Source: Lichenostomus cassidix
Taxonomy: Eukaryota > Chordata > Aves > Passeriformes > Meliphagidae
Length of the DNA stretch: 64,000 nucleotides
Assembly: GCA_008360975.2 (NCBI GenBank)
Contig: CM039182.1
Location: forward strand, 106,878,443 to 106,942,442
Direction of reading: 5' to 3'
Shown here: positions 13,651 to 28,184 of the stretch, piece after piece
How the letters are laid out: the number at the start of each line of letters is the position of its first letter
How positions within the stretch are numbered: position 1 is the stretch's first letter
Position numbers and translations under genes: made by a program
The notes under the pieces: model-generated
Databases searched by the model: none
What the model saw: only the letters and a program-made list of their open reading frames with translations
What the model was told of the DNA's origin: nothing

Positions 13651-16600
13651 TGTCATGAGGTAAACCATGACTATCAAAGAAACCAACTAAATGGGAACAA
13701 AAGCATGAACAAAAACATAAGAAACTGAGCTTCTCACTCCATGAAAACAGCAACTGCTGCTGATCCAGTGCATCAAATCATGGTAATACAAACAAAATGC
13801 ATAAAGATACTGAGGTATAACCCAAATAGACAAGGCTTATTTCATATTATCATATTTTCATCGTGCTTTAAGAGTTATATAGAAAACAATGACCGTGCAT
13901 AGATTATACAAATACTAATATGTTTCTGTAAGCACAAAGACAAGAAAACCACTTAAGAAGGCCCAGGTAGACCACCAACCCACAGTCTTGAGCAACGCTG
14001 TTCTTCCATGTCCACATGAGATACCACAACTTTGGAAGTAAGGTTAAATGAGCCCTTCCAATGGCACAGCACGGATGTCTCTGCACATCCACTCAACTAC
14101 AAATGGATCATGAAAGAAGAGGTTTCTATTCTGCTTCATAGTCTTGGGCCTTCCTGCTTGATTTTACAGATAATTACAAATACAGACTTCTTTTGCCGGC
14201 TACTAAATGCAATAAAGACTAAGAATTATCTCTGTATTAAAGCAATTCAATATGCTTGTTGTAACATTAGATTTAAAAACTCTTTTTTCCAAAGTAGCTT
14301 TAGGATGAGAATCTTCTTTTATGTTCAACTATTATGCCTGGTGTCAAGTGACACCATAAATACTTATAAACATATCTAACCATTTTTATCTGTAGTTCAA
14401 CCAAACTACAAACGTAGGGACAAAAATAAAATCTTAGACTAAAGTTATTAATATTGAAATTCAGTTTGTATGGAAACGTTCACAGATCAGACTGTGTCAG
14501 TATTGTCACCCTACCCACAGCAGCCTGCATTTCTATATGTATCATTGCCTCTAACTTCCAACTCAGCCTCTCTAAAATGCCATGACCAACAGCTTAAACA
14601 GGCATGGCGTTTCATTTTGAGCTGTTCTGACTTACCTCCCCAGTCTCTCTACACCATTCTTTTTGTACAAACTTGTGCTAGAATTACAAAATCCAAAGAT
14701 CACAGTTTTTGTATGACGATATTAATGCAATATGATTTACTGCATAAACTTTTAAGATTTTTTGATTATAACAGATTGAATAGATTAAGCCAAACCTACA
14801 TAGTTTTTTCCCCTCCTGTCAGTGAAAATAACTGACGCACATCAGCTAATAATCTAGTTAATTGGTAAAAATATTTAATTTGCTTAATAGAAAGAAAAAG
14901 TGGTTATTTTTCAATTGGATAAAAGCACCATTTATTGAAACTGAATTACATTAAGAGCACTTCTAATTTTATAGCCATATGAAAAGAAAAAACAATGTAT
15001 GTTTAAAGAATCATGCTTGTCAAACATTCATTCTGTTAATGTACTACTCTAGTCTTCCATGTTAATGGCTTACTAAATGTATTTTTCAAGGAAATTTAAC
15101 ATATAAAGAAAACAATTTAAGCATATCCCAGTATATTAAAACTAATCTTCACTTCAAAAAATACTGGTAATGAGTTAAGTTAGTAAGTGGAATTGCTTTC
15201 AGAAGCAATACAAGTTGCGAATCAATTAAAGATATGATTAATCAAACATTAATATCTTAGTGAAACTACTGCAAGTCTATTTAAACCTAACCACCAGAAG
15301 CAAGATATGTAGTGTTTCTTTTCCTCACACATATTATTTTTCTTCATACGTAAGTATATAAAAGAAGACAATATATAAGGAACCACATATCATGAGTTTG
15401 TCCAGGATCCCGTTCCTCTTTCCTCAATCATTCCAGTTCTGCTCCTTTCAAACTGAGCCAAATGGATTTGCAAAGGTTGATTATCATTATTTGCATATAA
15501 AATGCATTTTTACTGGAGAAGTACCCAGGGCAGATAAAAAGACAAGGGGGAGGGAAACTGCTAATAAAAATACACAGAAAACATTAACATTTTTTTCCAG
15601 AATTGTTCTCTGTCAATATGAGAACACAACTACAGCACAGAAATGGAAATTTGCTGATGAGACCACTCTGCTTCCTAGGAGCATAAGGTTCAGGCTAAAG
15701 TGTACTGTTTTTTCTCAGAAACTCCCAAAGCATAGTTGTTTGAAAGAGATATTTTTGTTATAGCATACAGTGTTTCTACAAAAAAGCACAGTGTTAGATG
15801 CATCACAGATTACATGACTATATCCCTAAAAGAAAAAAAAAAAATGTTTGACCAACAAAACTACACATAATTTTCTACTTCACTATTTGCAAAGGACTTT
15901 AATAATACCTAATTTGGTTTATTATTCATTTTATTCCCATTATTTTCTACTTTATCATTTCAACTTTTTTTACACATTATTTATGCAAGTAAACTGCACT
16001 ATGAAGAAAACCCTGGCAGACTGACAATGTGTCAATGGATGGCATTGTTGTGCTAAACTCAGATTGCTTCAACGCATGCTGTATCAGACCTGAGAGCATT
16101 TTACCTTCCACTATGAAAACTGAATACAAAAGACTGCATTCTCATGGAGCTAAAAGTTTAATTGTGTATAAGAAGAATCTCCTCGTAAAATTTAGCAGCG
16201 GTGGTCAATGAAATTTTAATGCTAGACAAACATGACAAACATGCCAGATAGGATTAATTTCTGCAATTTAAATCTCAAAACTCTTGAATTTATGTAGCAA
16301 TGTAGACTACTGTTTAACAGACTACCAAAGCAGAATTGCAAATCTATGGGAGATCTGATTTTGAAACAGGGATAAAGACAGATGGAACGCTGCTAGAAAA
16401 ATTGTGTGTTTTGTTTTGTTTTGTTAATAGATGTCTTCAAATGGGAAGTCCTTCTCCTGGCTCTTCCAAACACCACGTTCTTCATTTTCAGTTATTGGTG
16501 CCACCTAGTTAGAAACTCTATTCTTAACTCAGATATAAAAGCCCTTTTGTTCCTATACTTAGCGAACGACCAACAGGAACAATACCAGCAACAAAAATTC

Positions 16601-17578
16601 AGGCTGGAGAAAACTGCCTCATCTCTACAAAGGGTCATCTTAATTGCTCGGTCAGATTCTTTTCTTCTTTTCTTTTGCATTTGTGCCCCAATGCAGCTGC
16701 ACCAAAGCTAAACTCACATAACATACAGCAGTGCAAAATGTGTGCCTCTACTACCGCTACTACAACAATATTACAGGAGGACAGGATTTTCAATGAAAAA
16801 TCAGTGTTGTTTTCCACACCCTTAAGTCTTTGCTTCATGAGGCTTGCCTTCAGGAAACACAATTAATTTCAAGTAGATTAAATTAAGTTTTTTTACAAAG
16901 GCATCATTTTGTGGGGGGTGGGATGGGGGGTTGTGTTATTAGTTTATCTTGACATAATATGGTTTCAGCAGAAAATGTGAAAATGCTCTGAAGATCAAAA
17001 CTGTGGCCAATGCATTTTTCCATGTCTGAAAAAATGGAAATAAGCACTTTTCCCATACAGAGCAAGATGTCTTGCAGGTGTTTACATAGTCATAGTAAGT
17101 AAAGAGCTAAGATCCAAGAGCTGGATACCAGATCCATCTTTTAAATATTACCTCTCTTTTCAGTCATAGTGAAATTGTAATAAATTTTGTGCAAAGAAGT
17201 TTACAATCAAGGTAATATTAAAAGAAAAAATTACTAAATATGGACTTTTTTTGCTGGTATCAACCCCAAATACTGCTTTTAAGGTGCTCATCTCACACTT
17301 CTATTAAGGAGATCATGAGGACCACTGCAACATCCAATCTTCTCAGCTTTCTAAGTGATCCCAACTTCAAATTGGAAAAAAGTCTGAAACGTAACACTAA
17401 ACACATTTAAAAATACATTATTTCAACACTTTTGGACACGGTGAATCAAAGGCTTTTTTGTTCCTTTTTAAAATTTCTGAATAATTATACTAACAGAGAT
17501 ATGTAAAACTTTTCAGAAAGGCAATGTGCTGTTGCCTTCAGAGCAGAATTCACATCACAGCACACATTTCTTGATGAG

Positions 17579-17610
17579 TATAGAACTCCACTGAATATAG
17601 AACTCCACTG
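17579..17610. repeat. Short tandem duplication, period 17
   Basis: TATAGAACTCCACTG occurs at 17579-17593 and again at 17596-17610, separated by AA. It is a simple duplication in intron 2. Confidence 0.9.
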
Positions 17611-20064
17611 TTTTCACAGTACTGCAGAGCACAGTATAAATCCTGGGTCACAATTGAAATGTCCCACATCTCCACCACACCAGCTAAAATTCCTCATGTG
17701 ACCAGGCACAGTACAACGCTGGTATGTCCTGAAGAGACAGGGAGGGCAGAAACACTGTGTTTGTGACTGAGGCAGAGAAATATACTGCATAATACATGGT
17801 TCTCTCTGGTGCTCATTTCAGAAGCAAAAACATGCAGACAAATAAAGGGAATATTTCATTTTGGCCAAAATTAAGCATGACTGCCACCAGCATGGGAACA
17901 AAAACAGAACACAATGAACTACTTCTAAAATTGCACTGCTATTTTACAGGAAAAAAAAAAAGAAGTAGTATTCCATGAAGGTTCTTCTCTAGCTTAAAGT
18001 ATAACTTGATTGGGTTTTTTAAAGCAGATCAGAGTCTTTATTTCATTAGGCAAGTTACTGTCTCACTGTTGGGTAGACCAGTTATGTACATTGGAATTTA
18101 GTCTTTGCAATGCAGAAACTACTCCAAAGTTCTGCTGAAGGCTTTTACCTTTGTAGTTCTTCGGTTCTCTATGTATGGCACCACCTCTAGTGGTGAAGAG
18201 CTAGTGTGATGTGCCCATGATTGTTAAAAAAGAATTAAGAAAAACTCTTGCCTTGAAAATACTGAACCTGAACTACAAACGTCCAGAGAAACTATACTGA
18301 TTCACGTGGTCCACACTTACCAGGTTTTTTTTTTACCTCCTGTAATAGAAATTATTTCTTTAAGTATTGATTCTTTCAGGTAGGAACATAAAAAATTATA
18401 AAGAAGCCAAGACTTATGGATGAAATAATTTTAAATCTAAATAGTCATCATCTTACTATAAGGAACTGTTTTATTTTCCATGTGGTAGTAGATACAATAC
18501 AGTATTAATGACTTAAAAGAAGGGAATAATCATGCTGGAGAAAGCCAAAACATGGCAAAGGAATTGCATATAAAAAAATATTTCCTATGCCAAGAAAATG
18601 GGTGTGCTTGCAAATAAACCTTTGCTAGACTGGATGCACTTTGTTAAACAGCATTATTTCACTAAAAAATAAATAAATGTCCACCTAACATCCAATCAAA
18701 TCTGCTTCAAGCACAGAGAAAAAAATATTACAGATAAACTGTGGTATCTGGTGATCTACATAGACAAAAACCCCAAACCAATAAAACTTTAAAGATGAAC
18801 AAAACATTTAAAACTGGACTTCCAACAGGGTTGTAAAGCATTACTTCACTCACTGAAGCTGGTCAGAGGATAAACTACCTGACAGTGATTATATATTCCC
18901 ATACACCAACTGCACGTCACAAGAAAAGAAACACAGGATTTTGAAAGAGGCACTAATTTCAGAAAGGAAACTAAAAATTCAAAAAGAATATCCATAACGA
19001 CAACTTTTAAATTTTTTTTTTCCTACTCCCCAGTCCAGAAGTCAGTTTTTGGTGGAGGAAAAAAATGGACATGAAGATATCAGAAAAGAGCTAGGAACAC
19101 ACAAAACCAAGCAGCTGTTGGATTTTTTTTTCCATTTTGAGGAGGCCCAAAACATTTTCTACTGGACATGTACCTCTCTACCTAACATACTTTAGTTTCC
19201 TGATAAGAGAGCTTCTTAATACATCTACAGGAGACCTTCCAAAATATACAAACAAGAAACAAAAACCATAGCAATTAAATAGCTATCCTCATTGCAGCTG
19301 AGATACAGAACTGATACAAGGCATCTGGCTGCACAGACAAGGAAGTCATGGTTGCTCAATGCTTTTCAAATCCTGTTATATTTGTTGGTTTATTCTGCCA
19401 TAAGATGTTTTTAAAAAATCCACTGTACCAGAGAAAAAAAATCTGGGACTGTGAGATTTAACCTATCAAATAACAATTCTGGAGGGCAATAATCCTTTTA
19501 TTTGCTTCAGTCTGGAGATCTGTCTTTCCTCAATGGTGCTTACAGGCACTCATAGTGGGAACAATGAAACTCAAACCACATATTTCTTAAAAGGCTGCTG
19601 TTAAATTTGGAAAAGCATATATAATTTGGGGGAAAGAAAAAAAAAATCTTCTTGCTTGCAGTGATTTCTTGCAGACATCTGCCAGATGGGACAATTCCCC
19701 AGACTGATCTGCTTTCCAATTCTGTTCCAGATACCCAGCTTTCCTAAATAATTTTAATTGTCTGACATAAAATGTCTGGCAGTAAATCATACATATTTCT
19801 TCTACAACTTGCTGTAAAAATTCTACCAGTTCTCACTAGAATATGAGTTGTCATCATTTACATATTTGTAACAACTATCTTATTTTCTTTCTTTCTGACA
19901 ACTGCTCCTTGATCTTTGTTTTAAAAACACCATTCAAACATAAAGTGACTAAGAGTTACCAGGTCAAGAAAACAGAGCTACAAAAGAACTACGAATCTAC
20001 CACCTGTTTGATAACTAGACTATAGCTAAGCTGCTATGTTTCTTTAAATCAATGTTCCCACAAT

Positions 20065-20137
20065 TAAAAAAAAAAAACAAAAACCAAACAAACAAAAAAA
20101 CAAACAAAAAAACAAACAAAAAAGAAAACAAAAACCC
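20065..20137. repeat. A-rich simple repeat (AAAC/AAAAAC type)
   Basis: The + strand is almost only A with regularly spaced C, mainly units of CAAA and CAAAAAAA. The minus-strand open frame through it encodes a Phe/Cys-rich artefact. No LINE body adjoins it that would make it a retroposon tail. Confidence 0.9.
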
Positions 20138-23100
20138 CTTACATTTATTGCAACCAGAGGACGCTGATGCTTCTTTTTAAGTTGATGCAATACTAAAGAT
20201 GACTCTTCTCTTCTAATGACATAGAGTAGAAAAAAGAACACATAACTGAATCATCCAGAAAGACTGGAGGTAGGATAATTAGTGACAATTACTGATATTT
20301 GATTATCCTCCCTAACCAGTATTCCAAATTCTTTCTTTGTCCAAGTCTAAAGAAGAGAAGCATAAAGACAAACCAAAAGGGAGTTAAGCAACAACCCTAA
20401 GAAGCAGCCTGGCAAGAACAATTAATATTGGATGATTAAAGAGCTGAACATAGTGCTTCACATATCTTAGTGAAGCAACAACTGAGGGAGGCATGATATT
20501 CTCTGCAAAGTATTTGAAGGACACAAAATATGGAGGAGGATGAGGAATTCTGTAAGGCTGCACAACCCATGAGGGTGCCACCAGTGCACCAGCCTGTGAA
20601 GACAGCAAAAATGGAAGCAGCGTATCAGCAAGAGTCTTTAATAAGAATCACTTACCATGCAGTTATGTTTGAAAGAGTAACACTTCCCCTGACTCTCGTA
20701 ACTTCCAAAACCTTGCACCACCTTTGGAAAAAAGCAGCCTTTCATGTGGGAACAGCTCTTAGCTCTTTGCAACCTATGTGACAGCAGCCAGTCGGAGCTG
20801 TTCACCTGCAGATTTGTTTTCTTCTCGGAAATCTTGGTGTTTTCCTACATGGGCTTTGCTGGTATGGCAGGAATTACAAAACATGGATTTAGAAAGCCCT
20901 AGCACTGGCCGCACAAGAGATAATTGTTTTTTTAGTAAAATCCACAAACAAGAATAGCAAAATTAGAAAGCCCTTAGAAAATCCTTCTCAAACTTGAAAA
21001 AACCAAAACTCTTGAATAAAAACCCCACCATAAACCCAAGAAACAACAAAAACCACCCCACCTACTCCCCCAGAACAATCTGGAGGCAATGCTCTGACAT
21101 GCTCTGGGGATGAATACCTAACCCACAGACAAACGGGCAAGCGAAATAAGAACATTATAATTTTTTGCTTTTTCTTGGTGGTAAGAGTTACATGAACATC
21201 TGAAAAGTGTCCATAAAATCTTTTTATGAATCACTTCCCAGAGACACAGCACTGAACAGGACAGAGACAAAACAGCAAGGCTGCTGAACCTGCATAATTC
21301 AGGCATGTGCCAAACAAGTGTAAGATACAGGAGATGACAGAAAAGCTTAAATCCCAGAAGTTTATGTACTTCTACGTAGGAATTTCCTCAGATTGGCTTT
21401 CTAACTAGCATCAGGTTCAAGAAACTATAATGGGAAAAGAAAAAGATGAGTTTTTGGGCTATGTTTCACCCATGAAAGCTTGTACGTGACTCCACAAGAT
21501 CAAGGTATCTGCTAAGGTTCAAGGTTAGCAACATCAACACTACAGGAAAGCAAATTTACATCTAGTCTTTGAAAGGGCCAGTGATTCTCAGCTTTACTAA
21601 ACTAGAGAGGGAGACACAAAAATTAATCTATCAAAAAAAAAAAGTTACCTAATTTTCCAGGGAAAAAACCCAAATAAAACAACGAAACAGCCCCAAGCAA
21701 CTAAACAAACAAATGCATCACTGGATACATAGTTCATAAGGATGAAGGAGACACCTGAGTGTACACAAAAGGAAAACTGAAGAATGGCATTATAGCATCC
21801 TATCTTAAAAAAGCTTACCTGAACAAATTATGCATTGATTATAAACTGTGAGCCAAATGCAAGAAGCCAATACACCTATAGGAATGTTAAGTAAAATTAT
21901 TTTTGGAAGGTGATAGGATGGTTGGTATAAGTACCAAGAGAAAACAGTTTCTTTTATTTATAAGTATACAGCATGTCTCTTACAATATGGCCTCAACAGC
22001 TCCACTGGGCAAACTTGCCAGGACTAGAGCTGCAAAAATAAAAGCTTAGCTGAATCCACACAAGATTTAATACTGAAGATGATAAAGGAAAATGCACTTT
22101 TAAACTTGGGTTCCAGACTGAAAATGCAAGACTAGCAAATAGAGGAAACATAATTAAACTTGCACAGTAAGCATATCTGATGTACATCTCACTGCTGAAC
22201 AATACACTGGGAAGTACAAAGCCATTTTTACAGACACGCTTTACAGAATATATGCACACAGACACTGACTTTAGGGTGAGACCAGAATAGAACATCCTTT
22301 GTTGACTTTTTGTTATTTCTCTGTCTCCACCTTATATATACCACAGCTTTCAACTTAGTATGTAGACTCCATAATTGATAATGGCTTATTTGAATATCCC
22401 AAAGAGTGCTCTGGTAACACTGACCTTTGATGTTTGCTGCTTACAGTAATTATGTTTAGAAGGAGAAAACATCATTACTTTCCTCTAAATGTGATACTTA
22501 TCTCTTAATAGCTGTAAATATAAATAAGGGTCCCAAATAATGTCAGATTTACATGATGCTTTTTTCTCAAAAAAAAGAAATTATTTTTAAGGTCAATTTT
22601 ATTTAAACAACGTAATGCCATCATTTTTGCCTACCACCTTTACCATGGGGTGCTGTCCCAAAGGGTTCCCCACAGCCCTGCCATCAGTCTACTCAGATCA
22701 TCCCTCCTGATTTTTCTCTGCAATTTAGATACAGTTCACAGAATTTACATTTCCCTTCTTGAAGTCTAATTTTAAATCTTTATTCATTTTAGCATCCCTT
22801 GGCTCCACGCACCAGATAACAATTAATTTTACCTTGTTTGAGGGATGGCACTAAGAACCTTGTGATCACTCATTAATATTACCACTGCCCCTTTAACAAC
22901 CAAGTTCTTAAATAAAACTCACATTATTTTGCTTTTCCTTCTATCGAGTAATGTTTATTTGCAGCCTTCAACACAAGGGAAAAGAGAAAGATATGCACCC
23001 AGGTTATCTGATCCACAAATCCTGGACAGGCTGTCAAGTAAGATGCTTACTTACTGTCCTTTTAGACAGTGCCAAAATTACATTTCATCCTTTAATACCA

Positions 23101-26100
23101 TCCCTCCTCCCATAAACGTACCTCTGACAGAGGTTGTCAAGTAGAAGCATCTTAAATGGGCCATGTGCATGGAGTGAATTTAATCCACAAACCCCACTTA
23201 CTGCTACTCAGTATTTGTATATTTTGTGCATGAATCTTCTACTATATAATTTATGCAGTCAGTTCAAAAGTACATAGAAGTCATTAGATGCAGCTGAACA
23301 TTTAGTCTACTCAGATTTATGTTACGGAACTCTGAGCAGCATCAGAAATGAGATTATCTGATTTGCAACGGAAAGGGAAGAAAGCGTGGAGGAAGGGTCT
23401 TCAGTCAAATAGATCCTTACTTTCCTGAGCTGACATTATGCAATTCAAGTTTACTCTTTGGGGGGGGAAAAAAAGTTACTGTAATGCCATACAGCATAGC
23501 AATTTTGGCCACCTCCTTTCTAGATACTACTGCCTTAAAACAATCAACATCTCAAAACTTCATGGAAAGCAAGAAGCTTTAACCTATGTCCAAACAGCTG
23601 ATGCTGATGTGGAAAGCATGATTTGCTGTCAAAATGACCACCACAGAGTCCAGATAAAGTTTAATCAAAAAAACCCAAAAACCAATAACTCTTGAAAACA
23701 ATGGTTTTGTAAACACAATCCATTAAAGAAATTACACTATCTTTTCTAAATTTAATACAGCTGTGAAAAGTAGTTTGTAAAAGAAACTCACCAAGAATCC
23801 TTTTCTGTCATCAATTAGAAATTATTTTTAGGAAAATTATGTCTTAATAGAAATTTGTCTTGTTTATAAATTTCTGGTTCTTATGCAATGAAAACATACC
23901 ATAAACAATTATATATGTACATTGATCAATGCATGTTTCCAAAATGCACACAACCTACAACTTCCTTCTTTAACCCACGTGCACAAAGGCAATACTTTAC
24001 TGAAAGGGTTAAGTAAAAACGTTTTCTCTACATTATGGTGAGCCAACTCGCAAACTAAAACGGAGTCGAACACAAACTTAACATCTTCTGTAGCCATAGT
24101 AGTTTTTTCCCTCAGTATCATTTTTGTAGCTACTGACAAGATTGATCATGAAAAAACTCCTTGTTTAAAGTACACATATTATTCTGCCAGTAATTAAATG
24201 CAACTATCCAGATTTTTTTTTAATGGAAGCGATTTCAAAATCCTCTAGCACCATTTTGGTCCACAAACAAAACAATGCTCTGCAACTGGTGGGAAGGGGC
24301 CAGGGGGTGGGGAAGAGAAAAATATGAGAGGACCAGGGTCTTGCAAGACAGTTAATAAAAAGAAAATAAACCTAAATGTCCAGTGGGCATGACAAATGGT
24401 GAAGAGATAAACCGACTCATTTTCTAACACTTTAGTCTTGGCGTTTGACCAAGAGGTCCCTTCCTGGCAAGCAGCCCTGCAAGCTACCGACACTCAAAAC
24501 ATCTGTAAGTATAAACTTCTTCTGGACATTTATTCATTCTTAACAAATGAGATCATTAACTTTTTTTCCTAATTGCAATCTAAGTGAGTGGATTTTTTTT
24601 TTTTTTTTTTTTTAAGAAAGACACAGGAAAGTACCCAACTAAACAGGTCCAGCTGCTGCAGCAGCAGCCAAAATGCAACTGCCTGTGCCTGGGGCTCTGC
24701 CAGTGCCAATGCACCCCCAATGGGCTGGTGCTCAGGCTTTCACCACACAGCTGCTGCCCAACTCTTTTAGCCCATTAGGAGACACTTCAACAGCAAGGCG
24801 AAACCCAGATTTTCTGAAAAATCCGGTTTGCACTGAGCAGGAAGGTGGTTGGACTTCTGTGCTTTGTTTGTACTGTAAGGACGTGCAACGTTTATCTAAA
24901 AGCTTTTCAAAACTTGTAGTATCTTGGTCATGTTGGATTACTTTGTAGTATAATCAACCAGCCAAGAGTGTCCTCCCCCAGCAAATCACCAGTTTAAAAT
25001 GCAGGCTGACTTCAAGGTCTAGTTAGCCTTATCATTTTTGCAAAGTTAAAGGTTGGGACAGAATTTCCCTCTCTGTTTTTAAACTGATGCCACTTCTCCC
25101 CACCCTGTAATCTCACTTTAAGAATGAGCACTGCCCTTTGAGTACTGCCATCTTGTGGAATGGCATCCTACAAAGCAAAACCACAAACATTTAAGTAACT
25201 TGATAAATTACAGGGCTTATGAGAAAATGAGTTAACTTTGGTCTTGCACCACATCCCAAGAGAGCAGGAGAAAACTGCAGCACAACTTCTCATTATTCCC
25301 ACAGAGCCATTTATGCCTCTCTGCTGTGTAACCCCTGCACTTCTGGTCTTTCATTACACTCTCAAGAATGCATACCATGTCTTATTAGGAATAATTTCAC
25401 TATTCAACAGAGCATTTACATATAACTCTTGAGAAAGAACTTAAACCAATCCCTGCTCCAGTGTCTTATGAGATGATCAGTTCTCAGCACACAAAACTCA
25501 CGTGGGTTTGATGTCCTAACTCCCAACATTACACACTTCACAGGGTTCTGCATAAGAGATGGGAAGGCCGTGCAAGAACAGAAAGGTGTATCTGCTAAGT
25601 GATCTAGTAAAAAGCAATGGCACTCATACATGTACCTTACACCTATGATTCTTTTTGGCATAACCAGCAATGGATGGTAGCATTCAGTTTGCCACCTTCT
25701 GGATGTGCCACCACTTGAGCACATGCACAAGGAGGTTGTCAGCTGCTAAGTGACAATGGTAACCTGTTCCAACCTGCTCAACAAAGCTGAATTAAAGGTG
25801 TGTTTGAGGTATATACTTGAAAGATGAGGCCTTTCCTGGTTCAGTAGGTTGAGGATACAGAAGAGCACAACAGCAGGAACTGTGGCAAAAGCAATGCTGG
25901 GGTTTGCATTCAGGAAAGCAGGATGAAAGCATGCAGAGGGGTATGGCTGGGTCCTGGTTTCAGTGAGGTATGGACGCAGTGGGAATATAGGGAAGACAGA
26001 TCTGAGAGCCCTTCAAGTAACTCCAGAGCCTCTTGTTGCATGGAGCAAACTTAAGTCAAAAAGGTCAATTCAGCCTACATGCAGCTACTCTGAAAACAAA

Positions 26101-26360
26101 TGAAGAGTTGAGCAAGATGACTCAAAGAAGTTTGGGGCTATTTTTGTAACACTGTCATTAGTTCCTACATACAGAAAACACCAGAGAATGTTTTCCAAGG
26201 TTTGCCACAAAGCAAAACCACCTTTCTGAAGAAAATTCACCTAACTAGTAAAAAGGATGAAATGAACGTTACGTGGCATTTCAACAGCCCTGTCCTGTCA
26301 GAAGATTACAGACATCAAGAAATATGCATACTGTGCAATGGTTAGACCACGGACGGCGAT

Positions 26361-26393
26361 AATGACAGTCTGCACTACTCGGGGCTTGTCATT
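26361..26393. repeat. Small inverted repeat with TGACA arms
   Basis: AATGACA at 26361-26367 is mirrored by TGTCATT at 26387-26393 across a 19-base loop, and a further ATTGTCAGTG follows. Four CpGs fall within about 33 bases (26349-26381), unlike the surroundings. TGACA is the core of TALE homeodomain (MEIS/TGIF) sites, so a regulatory role is possible but unproven. Confidence 0.4.
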
Positions 26394-28142
26394 GTCAGTG
26401 AGCTTTGCAAACAAAAACAGTATCACCACAAAGGTCCTTCCTAACAAAATTTTGTCTGGAAAAATATGAAAGTACTTTAAACCCCTGACATCTTCCTCTC
26501 AACTTTCCTTCTTGACCAGATCCCTGTTTAGACTTCAGATGGCAAGTAAGTGTGCCAACTTGAGCCTCTTTGCTCTCAGGGACTGTAACAGTTGACAGAA
26601 GAACCAACTTGGCTTTAATGCAGTGGAACATTAATTGCCTCATGTACTAATTCTATATGAGACCTCTGAACCACACCTGCAAGTGGTTTACAGGTCTAAA
26701 AATGAGAAATGGAGAGTGCAGCCTTCTTTTAGGGCGTGGAAAATCAAGGCAGGCTCTACAGAATGAGCAGTGTTTGGCTGCCGTAAGAAACAATATTCCA
26801 AAGCCCATTATCACCCCACCTCCCCAGGGAATACATTTCAGCAGCAACCTGGATATATAAAAGAAAAAAAAAAACCTCACACCCACAAAAAAAGTCTGCT
26901 GTCTCCAATTGCTAAGAAGTTCAATCCCACTGACACAACAGTCACAATTTCCAGTTTTAGTACATAAAAAGTAACAACTAACAGAGCTGTACCCTCAGTG
27001 GAATGCTCACCTCCTTATATATTTTCTTTAGGCATGGGTTAATTTACTGGTCAAAGGATACTGATGTCTGGGTTGCATGTCAAGTCTAACCATGTAAGGA
27101 CCAAAGATTCTTGTATTACTGTCTGGTAACTTTAAGTTACTAGATCCACATTATTTTACATAGACAGATGGACAAACAAATGGAAAGCACAAGACTTTTA
27201 CTCACATCATTATGATTTTTTTAATTAAAGTTTTGTTATTTCTTTTAACAGTATTTTTTATGTCACCTTTGAATGTTTGATTGTCATATCTTACAGACTA
27301 TGGCCATAGAGAAACAAATAATTTCTTCCAGCATGGCTGAATTTGACCCCAATTCTTCCTCTTCTAGCTCTAAAGGATGCCCACAGAAACACGCTCAGCT
27401 ACTCACTGCTATTAAAAGTATTCAGCATTTAAATCTGCATTGCCTGTTTCCCTTGATGTCTTAATTTTTGTTTCACTTTTGACTGAAAATTTCACTTTTA
27501 CATTTTAACTTCACTTAATGCATGAAACAATAATGACTACCAACTAATTATAGACCCAGCAGAAAGTACAGCCAGAATCCATATGCTGAAGTTTATGGAA
27601 AACCTTGTCACCTGCAGATAACTTCTTAAATCACACCCACTACAGGCTCCTGGAGGCACGCTGTTCTTTGAATTTCCTATCTCTGCTTTGTGGCCAGAGA
27701 CAAAGTCACTGGACCAAAATAAACCACAGACTCTTTCTGCTGTTACCATCCTGGGAGCTGCCTGGAGATGACCAGAGGTGCCTCCAGCATCTGACCTCCC
27801 CGCAGCTGCAGCAGGACAGCGTCTGGGAATGCAGAACACATTCTGCACACCCAAGTCCCATCAGATCTGACACTGAGGTGACAGCTAGAGATAAGGGCCA
27901 TCAGCTCATTGCCACACCTCTTAAGTCATTTGCTTGAAATAGCCCCGGTATCTGTGGCATTCAAAGAGAAGTCTGATGCATGTGCACATTCTGGTCTCTC
28001 TCTGAATTCACTCATTAGATTCTTTTTTTAAGTCACAGAAAAAAAAAGGTAAAAATGTAGGGACCTTATCAAAGAACAGACAGTACCTGGTAGCAGCAAA
28101 AAGCTTAATTCTCCAAAACTTAGCACTAGATTCATAGAGGCT

Positions 28143-28184
28143 AAAAAAAACAGAGGGGAAGAAGAGGAAAAAGAAAAGAAAAGG
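28143..28184. repeat. Polypurine tract
   Basis: The + strand is a run of A and G interrupted by a single C, about 42 bases long. Polypurine tracts of this length are common low-complexity sequence in vertebrate introns. Confidence 0.75.

Larger units (their letters stand above)
10101..20060. other. Intron 2 segment without genes
   Basis: AT-rich intron with scattered homopolymer runs. The 12.9-13.7 kb part is unusual in keeping many CpGs and is listed as a candidate regulatory region. A tandem duplication lies at 17579-17610. The open frames, including 126 codons on the minus strand at 10952-11332 and 123 on the plus strand at 15392-15763, match nothing I recognise. Confidence 0.6.
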
